Shown: positions 11,431 through 22,309 of the stretch, in pieces
Layout: every line of letters begins with the position of its first letter
How positions within the stretch are numbered: the stretch's first letter is position 1
Assembly: GCF_033118175.1 (NCBI RefSeq)
Contig: NC_083688.1
Location: 1,863,001 to 1,927,000, forward strand
DNA: 64,000 nucleotides
From: Dama dama
Lineage: Eukaryota; Chordata; Mammalia; Artiodactyla; Cervidae
Direction: 5' to 3'
Translations under genes and position numbers: made by a program
The notes under the pieces: model-generated
Database searches by the model: none
Seen by the model: only the letters and a program-made list of their open reading frames with translations
Told to the model about the DNA's origin: nothing

Positions 11431-11513
11431 AACAAATGAAACAGCACCAATTGCAATAGCGTCAATAAACATGATGTTACTTTTTAAGAAGAGAGAGGGC
11501 TGCAGGACAGGGT

Positions 11514-11850
11514 GTGGAGCTCCGGGATGGACCGCGGGGCCCGGGGGCGGCCGGGCGGGGCCCCTCCAGGCCCAGGATGGACCGCGGGGCCCGGGGGCGG
11601 CCGGGCGGGGCCCCTCCAGGCCCAGGATGGACCGCGGGGCCCGGGGGCGGCCGGGCGGGGCCCCTCCAGGCCCAGGATGGACCGCGGGGCCCGGGGGCGG
11701 CCGGGCGGGGCCCCTCCAGGCCCAGGATGGACCGCGGGGCCCGGGGGCGGCCGGGCGGGGCCCCTCCAGGCCCAGGATGGACCGCGGGGCCCGGGGGCGG
11801 CCGGGCGGGGCCCCTCCAGGCCCAGGATGGACCGCGGGCCCGGGGCGGGC
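11514..11850. repeat. GC-rich 50-bp minisatellite, six identical units
   Basis: The unit starts ACCGCGGGGCCCGGGGGCGG. Six copies at 11531, 11581, 11631, 11681, 11731 and 11781 are identical, with a partial seventh from 11831 and a part-unit before. Each unit has G-runs of 4, 5, 3 and 4 with short loops, which fits a G-quadruplex pattern. The unit lacks stops in several frames, so the long Gly/Pro/Arg-rich frames here are an artefact of the repeat. Confidence 0.97.
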
Positions 11851-11930
11851 GGGCGGCATGGCCGGGTGCCCGCGTACCCAGGCTGCCGCGTGGCCGCGTG
11901 CGGGCGGCCTGGGGCTGGGGCTGGGCTGTG
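11514..11930. promoter_or_regulatory. CpG-dense block over the minisatellite
   Basis: CpG density is high through the array and about 100 bases beyond it. It meets the look of a CpG island, but repeat structure rather than a promoter may be the cause. Confidence 0.4.
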
Positions 11931-12539
11931 GCACCTGCTTTGTGAGCCCTCCCCTGTGGGATCAGAGGTCAGGACCCAGCGCCCCCATTCGTGTGCTCGC
12001 CCTGTTGACATCCTCACTGACCAGACCAGCCTGACCACCCGGTGCCCTGCCCTCAACCCTCGACTCCCTATTTCCCACTTCCCCCAGGGGCATGGACCCT
12101 CGTTTTCTGGCTTGACGTGAGTGTGGTGGGAAGGCAGAGGGATGGCCCAGATGACCCTAAGAGGCCTATGGGACCAGCAGGGTCCAAATCCATTCCCAGG
12201 ACCCGTGCCGCCTGCAGGGACGGATCCAGGACTTTAAGCAGCGGCTGGGCGTGGTCAGAGCTCGGGCCCATGTGCGGGGACGCTGCCTGGAGCTGTCTTT
12301 GCAGGATCCCGCTGGGGCGCCCAGAGCTCACACCGGCTCTCACACTCACACGCTCACTGCCGCAGGGGAGGAGCTGCAGCTGAGCGGGATCTGGGCCCTG
12401 CCGCCCCCCGCTTCTCCCCACCAGAGTCACTGAGAAAGAGCAGGAGGTGCCCACACGGGGGTCTCTGGGTGTCTGATGCCCTCAAAGGGATCCCAAGCAG
12501 AAATGTGACCTTTTGCTTTCATCTTTGGAGCTGCCAATG

Positions 12540-12770
12540 ATAATAACACCAGCTCATCATAATAGCAAATGTTTGTCTGGTGCTTTCTATGTGCCAAGTG
12601 AAAACTCACAACTACGGAGGAGATAACTGCTATTAGTCCCATTTTACAGATGGGAAAACTGAGGGGCCAAGTGATTCGATTCTTTACCCCAGGTCACGTG
12701 TGTAGCAAAGGGCAGAGCCAAGACTTGAACCGAGTGGTCTGCAGCCAGAGCACCTGTCCTTCACTGGACC
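12540..12770 (-). repeat. MIR SINE, nearly full
   Basis: GCTTTCTATGTGCCAAGTG, CCCATTTTACAGATGGGAAAA, CAGGTCACGTGTGTAGC and AGACTTGAACCGAGTGGTCT are in reverse MIR order. Confidence 0.8.
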
Positions 12771-13588
12771 TCACCGCCTGCAGCCACAAAGGACCTGGAA
12801 TTTAGTTCACTTCTTTGTTGCCGGAGTCTGGGGAATCTGGAGAAAGGGTCCAGCCTCTGGAGTCAAGCAGACTGGAGTCGGGAGCCCAGACCTGCTCCTG
12901 CTGAGCTGTGAGACCTTGGGCAGAGCGCTCAGCCTCTCTGAGCCCCTGCACTGTACTTCTCCATGGTGCCTGGTTCTACCCCAGGTGGCCGCTCTCTTCA
13001 CTGCCTCTAACTCGCTGCTGAAAGCCTGCCTTCTTTGCCTCCGCAATGTACCAGCAGAAAATACCATCCATGAGGGCTTGGAGGTGCTCAGGTCTGACAG
13101 GGAAAATCCCAGGGTGCCCCGGAAGGGATGGAGTTGATGAGCATGGATCAGAGCAGGGCCCAGCAGAGCGAGCTGGCAGAAGGGGAGAGACAGCTTGGGC
13201 TGTGTCTCTGCACCATTAGCTATCCCGGTTCTGTTTGTCTCCTGCTTGCCAAGGCTGTGAATGTAAGTTTGGGAGATCTGGGGTGGGGAGGGGCAGCTGA
13301 GTCCCCACCAGCTGCTCCAGCTGCTGCTGGATGGTGGGGGTTGGGGGGGTCTCCTGGGCTCATCACAAAGCCTCTTCAGATGCCAGTAAATGCACCCCGA
13401 GCCTGCTCATGGCTACATGGCCCTCCTCTGCTGCTCAGAACCCGTTATCTCTTTCTGCTCAACATGCCCAGCCCCTTGGAGACCAAGAGAATCAACTCCA
13501 GGTGCCTCTGTGAGGCTTCTGAGGCTCTCCACCAGGATGGGGGTCCCCAGCTACTTACTTCCCTTTTACATCAGGGTATAACATACAC

Positions 13589-13739
13589 GCAGGAGACTGG
13601 GGTTCGATCCTGGGAAGATCTCCTGGAGAAGGGAATGGCAACCCACTCCAGTACTCTTGCCTGGAGAATTCCATGGACACAGCAGTCCATGGGGTCACAA
13701 AGAGTCGGACTCAACTGAGTGATTAACACTTTCACTTTC
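13589..13739 (+). mobile_element. 5'-truncated Bov-tA SINE with target-site duplication
   Basis: The element starts inside the tRNA head at GCAGGAGACTGGGGTTCGAT and runs to GATTAACACTTTCACTTTC. An 11-bp direct repeat, ATAACATACAC, lies at 13578-13588 and 13740-13750, which marks the insertion exactly. Confidence 0.95.
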
Positions 13740-13799
13740 ATAACATACACACAGGAAAGGGCTTCATCTCAAGGCTTCATCTTATCTCTAGCTTAGGGA

Positions 13800-14145
13800 A
13801 TTGTTACACAGGCACATGCCCTGCTGCCCACTCCCCACCCAGATCAGGATATAAAGCATTTCCAGCATCCTATGAAGTTTCTTTCCACCAAGAGGAAAAC
13901 GTGATTCTGACTTCTAAATCAACTTAGACTAGTTTTTCCTGTCTTTGCTTTGCACACAGATAGAACCATGCTTTCTGCTTCTGGCTTCTTCCTCTCAGCA
14001 TATCTGGGAGATTTGTCTACATGGTGGCATGTGGCAATGGCCCATCCCTTTTCATTGCTGTGTAGTACTCCGCTGCCTGGATCAATGCGTTCATTTATCC
14101 ATTCTCCCACAGAGGGACACTGAGGGGAGTTGTTTCAAATTCTCT
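13800..14145 (-). mobile_element. L1 (L1M-type) 3' fragment
   Basis: ATTGCTGTGTAGTACTCCGCTG and GCGTTCATTTATCCATTCTCC are diverged forms of the reverse L1 3' region. Confidence 0.65.
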
Positions 14146-14439
14146 ACAATGACAAATGAAATCACTTGTAACTTGAGTGTTCGTCTCTTTCAGGGGTACC
14201 CTGTTTGGAGTTCCAGGGAGACAAATGGTCAGCTGGTTTGAGGCTGCCCATGTGGGTTTGCTCAAGTCACTGTAACTACATGCCACCAGCTGGAGGTCTT
14301 TAAAGAGCAGATGCTAATTCTCACACAATTCTAGAGGCTAGACATCTGAAATCAAGATGTCACCTGGACCCTTGTTAAGAATAATAAAGCTACAACATAA
14401 GGAACGCTTCAGACAGATGGTGACATGATAGAGTTGCCC

Positions 14440-14625
14440 TGGAGCTGGGCTCCTGGCATCGGAATCCCTTCTGCCACTTACTGGTGGGGGGACCCTCCGC
14501 AAATCACTGCCTCTGTCCCTCAGCTCCCCATCTCCAAAATGGGGGTGACGACAATAGTAGCCACCTTTTAGAGTGTTTGTGAGGTTTAGATGAGTTAGAA
14601 CTGGCACGATGTACGTGAGACGGGA
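14440..14625 (+). repeat. MIR SINE
   Basis: CTTCTGCCACTTACTGG, AAATCACTGCCTCTGTCC, CCATCTCCAAAATGGGGGTG and TGTGAGGTTTAGATGAG match the forward MIR order. Confidence 0.8.
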
Positions 14626-14689
14626 GGGTGGTGGTGACTGCGTGCTCAGCCCCTCACATGGATGTTGGTCTTTGTCACATTCATCCAAC

Positions 14690-14900
14690 AATATTTGCCA
14701 AACGCCTGTGGCAAGCCAGGTGCGGTGCTGGGTTCTGGGCAGACAGTGGTGAGCAATCTAGGTAGGTGTCATTATTGCCCCCATTTTACAGGTGAGAAGA
14801 TGGAGCCCTGGATAGGCTAAGGACTTACTTGAGGCCACATAACGAGAAAGCGGAGACGCTGGGGTTTGAGACCAGACAGTCTGTACTCTGGACCACTGTC
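14690..14900 (-). repeat. MIR SINE
   Basis: CATTATTGCCCCCATTTTACAG, TGAGGCCACATAACGAG and GGGTTTGAGACCAGACAGTC are reverse MIR text, preceded by a fragment of the old GCCAGGTGCGGTGCTGGG family. Confidence 0.7.
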
Positions 14901-15029
14901 CTTTATTGCCTTTTTAATCTGCAGCCCCAAGACCCAGAGTCCTGGAACTCTGCCCTGAGCCTTTGTTGAAAACTTGGAAACAATTTCAAAGCAGGTGCCT
15001 CTTCCTTTATTAAGGCCACCTCGGGAAGA

Positions 15030-15310
15030 CATGAAAATTTGGCTCTGATCAAATTAGGGCTATGTTGTGATATAACTTTCTATATTCACCATAAAGCTAA
15101 TAAACTAATAAATTAGACAGAATGAAAATATCATTGGGCAGGACTGCGCACTAGAGCAGGGCTGTAATTACTCTCGCAGCCGGGGCCAATTCCTCAGATT
15201 TCGCCTTGGCCAAGTCTTCTCAGCTCACCGTGTCCCTAATAAGGCATAACTCACTCTATAAATGTTAAATTGACTTATTTATTTTAAATTGCAGTGGAAC
15301 TGAAAACCAC
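15030..15310. promoter_or_regulatory. A/T-rich unique stretch, candidate conserved element
   Basis: No repeat was recognised. TAATAAACTAATAAATTAGAC and GGGCTGTAATTACTCTCGC carry homeodomain-type cores, and the stretch keeps several CpGs. It looks like a conserved non-coding element, but no alignment was possible. Confidence 0.3.
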
Positions 15311-15544
15311 CTTGATAAACCTATTCTCACGCATCTGCCTTCTCAGGAACATGGCCCAACGATTTTTTTTTTAACAAAGAAACTATCTGATCTGTTTCAG
15401 GCTTCCCCATCTTCCTGCCCAGCCTGGCTGACCCTCCCTCACCGAGATTCCAACTTTAGAGATTTCACTCACCCCCCGGAGGCTAGCGGAGGTTGTCTTT
15501 TATGTAGAAAGATGATTCATGTGGAATTAATAGTAATTTTGGTG

Positions 15545-15790
15545 CTGACATTTACAGAGTGTGCATGACATGGACACCCTGGGTTGGGTCCTCTGCTGTG
15601 ACCTCCGTACACTTGGATGTGTTTAGTCCTCAAACATAAGCTGTGAGGGCCATCGTTATGAGCTGCTTTTTGCAGATGATGAAACAGGAGATCCGAGAAG
15701 GGAGGTGACTTGCCCGGGGCCACGGAGAGAATGGCTTGAGCAGGGCTGAGGTGCAGGCGGGGTGGTCTGAGGCCAAGGCTGGGTTCTTAC
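15545..15790 (-). repeat. MIR SINE
   Basis: GTTATGAGCTGCTTTTTGCAG, ATGATGAAACAGGAGATCCG and GGTGACTTGCCCGGGGCCAC match the reverse MIR core. Confidence 0.7.
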
Positions 15791-15894
15791 CACCATCCTC
15801 GCCCGCCTCTCAGCGAGCCCGCACCAATGCTGAGGGCACATCGGACCTGCTTGGGCAGCTAGGAATTCTGACTGCAATTCTTCTGTAGAATTTT

Positions 15895-16600
15895 GTTGTC
15901 AAAACAATTCTTTATTTTTTTATTTTGATGCCATTTATTTCTGTAATTTTTATATATTTTTTAACTTAAATTTTCATGCAATTTTTAAAGGTTACTTTCC
16001 ATTTATTATAAATGTGGGCTGTATATTACTACAAATTATAAAATAATGGCCATATTCCCCATGTTGAACAATACACCCTTGAGCTTGTCTTACACCTGCT
16101 AGTTTGTACCTCCTTTCCCCACCCCTATATCTCCCCTCCCATCCCTCCCTACTGATAGCCACGTTTGTTTTCTGCATCTGTGAGTCTCCTTTTTCTTGTG
16201 ATATTCACAAGTTCTTTGTATTTTTTAGATTCCACATATAAACAGTACCCTACAGCATGTGTCTTCCTCTGCATTTTCACTCCTCTAAGGCCATCTATGT
16301 TGCTGCAAATGGCAAAATTTTGTTCTTTTTTTATGCCTGAGTAGTGTTCCATGGTGTGTGTGTGTGTTCACATTTTCTTTATCCATTCATTTGTTGATGG
16401 GTACTTAGGTTACTTCTGTATCTTGGTAATTATAAATAATGCTGCCATGAACTTTGGGGGCATGTATCTTTTTGAATTAGTGTTTTATTTTTTTTCTTTT
16501 CAGATATATACCCAGCAGTGGAATTGCTGGGTTATATGGTAGTTCTAATTTTAGACTTCAAGAAACCTCTATACTGTTTTCTAAAGTGACTGCACCTGCT
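15895..16600 (-). mobile_element. L1 LINE 3' end
   Basis: TTTAGATTCCACATATAAAC, GGCCATCTATGTTGCTGCAA, GAGTAGTGTTCCATGGTGTG and CAGTGGAATTGCTGGGTTAT are the reverse complement of the L1 3' region and the end of ORF2. It includes a short TG run at 16356-16372. Confidence 0.92.
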
Positions 16601-16639
16601 TACATTCTTCCCAGCAGAAAACACATTTCTTGAGCGGCA

Positions 16640-17440
16640 GGAGGCACTCACACCTGAGGAGGGGGAGCTGGTGAAGGCGGAGGTCTGGACAGGCAGACAG
16701 CGGTTACTGGGGGCCCGGGGGTGCACAGGCATTTATCTGGTTTTCTTGATGGAGATGCAGGCTTGGGCAGTTTACCAGAAACCGTGACGGGCTGGGGAGA
16801 GAGAGATGGCAGATAAAGACACAGGGGGAGATGTGTAGAGGGCACAGCAGGACCCAGAGGCGAGGCGCTGCATCCAGAGACCCGTGGCTGAAGCGAGGGC
16901 CAGGAGTGCGGGCGAGCCAGGCGGGAGGGATCCCAGCATCAGGGCCAGGCGCCCTGGTCCACCTGCCATCCCCAAGGTTGTTCCCTCCATCCCGAGGTGA
17001 CCGCACTGCTTCAGCCAGGAGCTGTCCGTGAGTTGACGTGAGCCGGCCCATCTGGACCCACTGGATCCAAGAAAGAGGGGACGCTGGCTCGGGCAGGAAG
17101 TGTGGGATCCGGGGTTTGACAAGGCCCCTCTCCCCAGGGATGAACTGGGGTTGGCCCAGGTCCTGGGCAGGTATGCCACCTCCCTGAGGCCAGCTCCTGG
17201 TGTTTAAACTAGGAGTGGTGATGCCTACACCCAGGGGCTTTTCTACAGAACTGATGCTCAGCCCTTTATCTGACTTGGCTCTTCAGATGCCTCTCAGGCA
17301 AATTAAACTCAGGCTAGACTCATGCGGTCCCCTCTGGCCGCCCCTTGTTGCTTGTTTATTAAAGGACCCTGACATCGCTAGTGGCTGGAAACTCGGGAAT
17401 TACCCACATGCCCCTCCCTCCCTCCCTCTCCAGGTGTGAT
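16640..17440. other. Intron, nothing recognised
   Basis: GC-rich DNA with open frames on both strands that show no domain. No clear repeat was seen. Confidence 0.45.
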
Positions 17441-17779
17441 CAGACACCATATCCCATGCCTAATGCCTCCTGAATCGGGTCCAAGACAGTTCATCTCTAT
17501 TTCCCTAGCTCGACTGAGTCACTGGCGTGTCTCATCTGACACCACTGCAACAGGTCCAAAACCACTCTATCCATCCCCACACTCAACCTTCCTCTTCCTG
17601 TTCTCTGCTCGGCGGGGCCAAAGGTGCAGATGAGCCAAGCCGCGCCGCCATCATCACGCTCCTGTGACTTTCTCCAGCGACTGCCTCTGTTCTTGGGGAA
17701 AAAGCCAGACTCTTGAACGTGGCCGGGGGGTCACGGCCGGACCCCCGCCTGCACGCCCTTCTGCGCCTTGTGTCACTGC

Positions 17780-18035
17780 CGCCGTCTCCCTAGGTCTTCC
17801 CTCACCCCCTTAGTGACCGTCACCCCCTCCCCCCCAGGTCCTTTATGCTCTAGTTCCCCTACCTGGAGCCCCTCCATCTGCCTCCCCCCGCCCGCCTCAT
17901 CTGCCGCGTCCTGCCCTTCTTCTGGCCTCTGCGTTCATGTCCCTTCCTCGGAAAGCCGTTCCTGCTGTTCCCCCGCAGCTCGGTCAGGTCCTCCTGCTGT
18001 CCGTTCTAGGACTGCCCTGGATACCTCCTGAAGTT
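17780..18035 (+). repeat. L2-like LINE 3' fragment
   Basis: CTTCCTCGGAAAGCCGTTCCTG, TCGGTCAGGTCCTCCTG and GACTGCCCTGGATACCTCC follow the L2 3' order. The left part is C/T-rich. Confidence 0.55.
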
Positions 18036-18054
18036 CATCACACGATCTTTTCGA

Positions 18055-18177
18055 TTTTTACATTAATTTTTATTGGAGTATAGTTGCTTTACAATGTTGT
18101 GTTAGTTCCTACTGCACGGCAAAATGATTCAGCTGAATGTATGCATGTGTCCCCTCGTCTCCATCACACAATCAAAT
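18055..18177 (-). mobile_element. L1 3' end fragment
   Basis: TTTTTATTGGAGTATAGTTGC, TTTACAATGTTGTGTTAGTT and AAAATGATTCAGCTGAATG are the reverse of the L1 tail region of ruminants. A SINE follows directly. Confidence 0.88.
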
Positions 18178-18365
18178 GGGCTTCCCTGGTGGCTTGGGTG
18201 GTAAAGAATCTGCCTGCAGTAGGAAACCTGGGTTCAGTCCCTGGGTCGAGACGATCCCCGGGAGAAGGAAATGGTAACCCAACTCCAGTATTCCTGCCTG
18301 GGAAATCCCATGGACAGAGGAGCCTGTCGAGCTACAGTCCTTGGGGTCACAAAATCCATGGGGTC
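18178..18365 (+). mobile_element. Bov-tA SINE
   Basis: GGGCTTCCCTGGTGGCTTGG to CAGTCCTTGGGGTCACAAAA; the last part is altered by a short repeat of CCATGGGGTCAC. Confidence 0.93.
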
Positions 18366-18404
18366 ACTAATACAAATACATGTTAATTAAATACATACTT
18401 AGGT

Positions 18405-18545
18405 GGTTAGTTCCAAGCCGGGCTGGAACACTAGGAAGTAAGGTCCGTGAGGGCAGAGATCGTGCCTGTCCTGGTCACTGTTGTCTGTCTACCTGCCATT
18501 GAGGGGAAGATGTGGACACTCGATGTAGAATAGTTGGATGCATGG
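18405..18545 (+). repeat. L2 LINE 3' end
   Basis: AAGGTCCGTGAGGGCAGAGA, TCGTGCCTGTCCTGGTCACT and a GTAGAATAGTTGGATG tail match the L2 3' UTR order. Confidence 0.65.
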
Positions 18546-18559
18546 ACAAATGGGTGGAG

Positions 18560-18660
18560 GGGTGTTTAGACGGATGAGTCAATGGATAGTTAGATGGATG
18601 GATGGATGAACTGACGGGTGGATAGGAGGATGGATGGGTGATAGACAAATGGATGGATAT
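18560..18660. repeat. GGAT/GGTGGAT simple repeat
   Basis: This is an imperfect GGAT tetranucleotide tract (clearest at 18590-18610). Confidence 0.8.
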
Positions 18661-18699
18661 ACTGGAGGTTTAATGAGATTCTGTATAGAAGCCCCCAGC

Positions 18700-19345
18700 A
18701 TAGGCACAGAAAAGTCATTTGTGGTCTGTCAGGTTGGAAACACAAATCCCTGCCACGCTCCAGTGTAGGGATTCCCCTTGGCCTCTCAGGCTCACTTTCT
18801 GGAAGGCAGAGCCCCTGATGGGAAACCACAACCCACAGCCAGTCTGAGACAGGGGTGTGACAGAGGGCAATTGGGGTCCTCATCCTGTGCCAATCTCTGG
18901 GCCCAGGCTCTGCCAGGCAGTGATGCAGAGCAGGGGCAGGAGACCCGGGTCTCGGTCAGAGCAGACCTGGCATCGGTGCCGCCCTCCCTGCAGGCAGGGT
19001 CGCCCTCGGGGCCGCCGAGCACCAGTTCCAGAGCTGATCACTGAGGAGCAGGGTCTCCCCTGCCGGGCTCAGCCCCTCAGCGCCTTCCAGAAGCCTCGGC
19101 TGCCCTCCTCCCCCCGGCTCAGACACCGAGAGGGTCCTTCTCCCGCTCGGGGCTCCACAGACGCTCTTCCATCGGTTGTTCTCTCTGACCTTGAACCCCG
19201 GCATGAGCAATTCTCTCACGACCTTGTGTGTGACGCCGCCCCTCCATCCCACATGGGGGCTCTAGTCTAAGTCCCAGCCTCAGTCCTCCCTAGGATGCCA
19301 ATTGCTCCAGATAAGACCTTGACTTGATCTTGTGTCTTGCATCGC
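18700..19345. other. GC-rich intron, nothing recognised
   Basis: Overlapping open frames occur on both strands without recognisable domains or splice-bounded similarity. Confidence 0.45.
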
Positions 19346-19349
19346 TGAT

Positions 19350-19433
19350 GGAAGAGCCAGTCTTTCAGTGTGACCTCGGGCGTGTTACTTAACCTTCCTG
19401 TGCTTCATGTTCCTCAGCTGTTAAACAGGAATG
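19350..19433 (+). repeat. MIR SINE, left part (split by BovB)
   Basis: AGTGTGACCTCGGGCGTGTTACTTAACC and GTTCCTCAGCTGTTAAACAGG match MIR. The element resumes at about 19770. Confidence 0.8.
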
Positions 19434-19762
19434 TTCAGTTCAGTTCAGTTCAGTTCAGTTCAGTCGCTCAGTCGTGTCTGACTCTTTGTGACCCCATGAA
19501 CCGCAGTACACCAGGCCTCCCTGTTCATCACCAACTCCCGGAGTTTACTCAAACTCACGTCCATTGAGTCGGTGATGCCATCCAGCCATCTTATCCTCTA
19601 TTGTCCCCTTCTCCTCCTGCCCTCAATCCCTCCCAGCATCAGGGTCTTTTCCAATGAGTCAGTTCTTTGTATCAGGTGGCCAAAGTATTGGAGTTTCACT
19701 TCAACATCAGACCTACCAATGAACACCCAGGACTGATCTCCCTTAGGATGGACTGGTTGGAT
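19434..19762 (-). mobile_element. BovB LINE 3' end (5'-truncated insertion)
   Basis: TTCAG pentamers open the copy, followed by CGCTCAGTCGTGTCTGACTC, CCATCACCAACTCCCGGAG and TCAGGTGGCCAAAGTATTGG, the reverse of the BovB 3' UTR. It sits inside a MIR. Confidence 0.93.
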
Positions 19763-19769
19763 AACGGTC

Positions 19770-19900
19770 TGTAATACACGAACAGCACATAATAGCAACC
19801 ACAGAGTTGTTTTAGGGGATTAAATGAGATAATACAGGAGAAGTGCTTGGAACAGCTTCTGGCACATACAAGAGCTTTGTGTTACCTACTATCATTCAAC
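19770..19900 (+). repeat. MIR SINE, right part
   Basis: GGGGATTAAATGAGATAATAC and GTGCTTGGAACAGCTTCTGGC continue the MIR begun at 19350. Confidence 0.8.
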
Positions 19901-20244
19901 AAAGCGAGCCTGAGCGCCAACGTGCGCCTAGGACGTTCTGGGTTCTAGTTCCAGGTTCACAGTTAACCTTAAAGGACAGAGCCCACTCTTGGTTCCGTTT
20001 TGCAAAAGTGGTGACATCTCTCTGCTGAGTGTGACCTCGGGGGCAGGGGGTCACATGACCACACTGAACCTTGGACGTCCCGTGAGTACAGTGTCTGCCC
20101 CTCTGCGTCTGCTGGGCACTAGAGATGGAGTCAGTAGAGGGCTTAGCACCAGTACGTTCTCAATGGCTAGTGGTTAGTATTGTTCATTCCAGATCAGCAC
20201 CCTCTACTCCGAGGTCTATGAGCAGAGAAAACATCCCATCCTTC

Positions 20245-20375
20245 GCCAAAAGCATTATCCGCTCCTCAGCTGCATCTTGGGAGGCAGGTGTTTTGCACTT
20301 GATTTTACAGATTACAGACAGAAGCACAGAGGAGGTAAGCAACCTGCCGAAGGTCACGGTGCCTCCAAGTGGCCG
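20245..20375 (-). repeat. MIR SINE
   Basis: GATTTTACAGATTACAGACAG, GTAAGCAACCTGCCGAAGG and the following GTCACGGTGCC match the reverse MIR core. Confidence 0.65.
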
Positions 20376-20754
20376 CTGAGATCTGACCACATGTCTGTGG
20401 GATGCTACCACCCCACTCTTGGTACTCAGCCGCTCCTTACCTCCGAGAATCAGGACCCCCAGATCCCACAGACCTCAAAGCCAGGACAAAGCCTTGAACA
20501 CCCAAAATTTCATTTGAAAAAGTGAATTCTCTTGTTTGGTCTTGAGTGTTGTCAGGAGCATCATCTCTCTGTGTGTACCCCAGTGACGTAGTGTTCCTGG
20601 GACTCCTGGTCCTTTTGCCTCCTTCACCCAGCCTCTGGACGGGATGAATCCACATCCCTGCCCAGGCATCTCAAAGAACAGCAGAGGAGGGCTGTGTGAT
20701 TGGAAGAAGCATAAACACCGATATCACTGACGGGGATCAGAACGAAAATGCAGC

Positions 20755-20985
20755 TACAGCAAGCATTGCCTTAAGTAAGCATGTTCTGTGTGTTGTCTCG
20801 CCCAATCCTGGCAAAAGCCCATAGGGAAGGTATTGTTACCGTCCCCGATTTTAATGGGGGGGGAATAGAGGCACAGAGCAGTAGAGTGACTAATGTCACA
20901 TGGCTAGTAGGTGGAGGAGTCGGGATTCAAAGCCAGACTGGAGTCTATGCCGTCAGCATCACCATCCTTGGCATCCAGAGTGTTG
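20755..20985 (-). repeat. MIR SINE
   Basis: AGAGGCACAGAGCAGTAGAG, TGTCACATGGCTAGTAGG and GGGATTCAAAGCCAGACTGG match the reverse MIR core. Confidence 0.7.
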
Positions 20986-20989
20986 AGGC

Positions 20990-21395
20990 AGGCACCTGTG
21001 GTGGGTCTGGAGCGGGCACGGGGAAAGTGACCCGTCACACGGAAGAACTTCCTCAGAGCCTGGTGACTGAGGCGTGCTGACCGTAGACGGCTCCTCCCAA
21101 ACCAGGACCGTGGGTCACACCACACCCAGGCGTCTGTTGGCATCTCCTTGGGCGAGTGTAGCTACTGTTCCATGACATTAGCGCGGGCGTTGCCCTTGGC
21201 CCTTCCTCCCAAACCCGGGTGGGCAGACAGCTGCATCTTTCTTCATCCACACTTTCTCAGCACCACCACCAACACCTCCTCCCCACACTGGCGACCAGCA
21301 GAAGGAACAGATGGTGGAAGCTTTGGTTTAGAGTGATGCGTTCGTGAACATTCACCAGGCCACTGCTCACTTCTGCGGGTTTGACTCTGCTGTTA
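20990..21395. other. Intron, nothing recognised
   Basis: No repeat or gene was recognised between the MIR and the GT tract. Confidence 0.4.
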
Positions 21396-21398
21396 AGG

Positions 21399-21415
21399 GT
21401 GTGTGTGTGTGTGTA
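21399..21415. repeat. GT dinucleotide tract
   Basis: A short GTGTGT run. Confidence 0.8.
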
Positions 21416-21659
21416 TGTTTGGCTAAACAGGACTGTTTCTGACTCAACCTTGTTGAGAATCCAGGATGCTTATTCCAGAATCTTAAACCCAGTGGAGCTT
21501 GGAGTGCGATCTCCTCCATGCAGGTGGCTGTTATGGCAGGATCAGCTCTGAGCATCTGATGGTCCCCACTCTGCCCCTCCTTTCCTCCTTCAGCTTCCCC
21601 TGTAAGTCCTTCTTCTCAAGGGGCCTCACTCAGAAACCAGGAATCACAGATCAAAGCCA

Positions 21660-22006
21660 GCAATAAACAAGTTCTGTTGACTCACCCTGAGATATTTTTT
21701 TAATTAAAAAAAAACAAGCTCAAAATTAAATCAACGACAAACATTTGAAAATCAGATTTCACATACAAATCTTTATTTCTGACTTCTCTTTTAAAAATGA
21801 TGATGAGGCCTTTTTATTTTTACCAGTTATTTCCAAATTATAGCAATTGACTCCCTTAAGTAGTAGCTAGATTTAAACCAGGGAATGACCACTTTTTTCC
21901 CCACAGTGCACACCATTCTCCGGGGCCTGAAGCTGTATCTATTGGTATTAGTTTTGTGGGTACAAGCCCTAAAAACTCACAGTAAATGTGTCTTTAATTA
22001 AAAGGG
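21660..22006. other. A/T-rich intron segment
   Basis: ATTTTTTTAATTAAAAAAAA and further A/T-rich text; it may be a degraded LINE but I cannot name it. Confidence 0.35.
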
Positions 22007-22302
22007 TTTTCCTGGTGGCTCAGCTGATAAAGGATCTGCCTGCAATGCAGGAGACCCCGGTTTGATCCCTGGGTCAGGAAGATCCCCTGGAGAAGGGATA
22101 AGCTACTCACTCCGGTATTCTTGGGCTGCCCTGGTGACTCAGACAATAAAGAGCCTGCCTGCAAGGCAGGAGACCAGATCCCCTGGGGGAAGGGAACAGC
22201 TACCCACTCCAGTATTCCTGCCTGGAGAATTCCTTGGACAGAGGAGCCTGGTGGGTTACAGTCCATGGCGTTGCAAAGAGTTGGACATGACTGAGCGTCT
22301 AT
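22007..22302 (+). mobile_element. Head-to-tail Bov-tA SINE dimer
   Basis: A first tRNA-head unit (22007-22122) runs directly, after GGTATTCTTGGGCTGCCCTG, into a second head (GGTGACTCAGACAATAAAGA) and a complete BovA tail ending GAGTTGGACATGACTGAGCG. Confidence 0.92.
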
Positions 22303-22309
22303 GACAAAT

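Noticed and set aside
11531..11830. Regular repeats as a CRISPR-like array
   Set aside because: Units are directly adjacent with no spacers, and the host is a mammal.
11402..12120. Long Gly/Pro/Arg-rich open frames on both strands over the 50-bp array
   Set aside because: The 50-bp unit lacks stops in several frames, so any frame stays open. No start context, splice signal or known protein supports coding.
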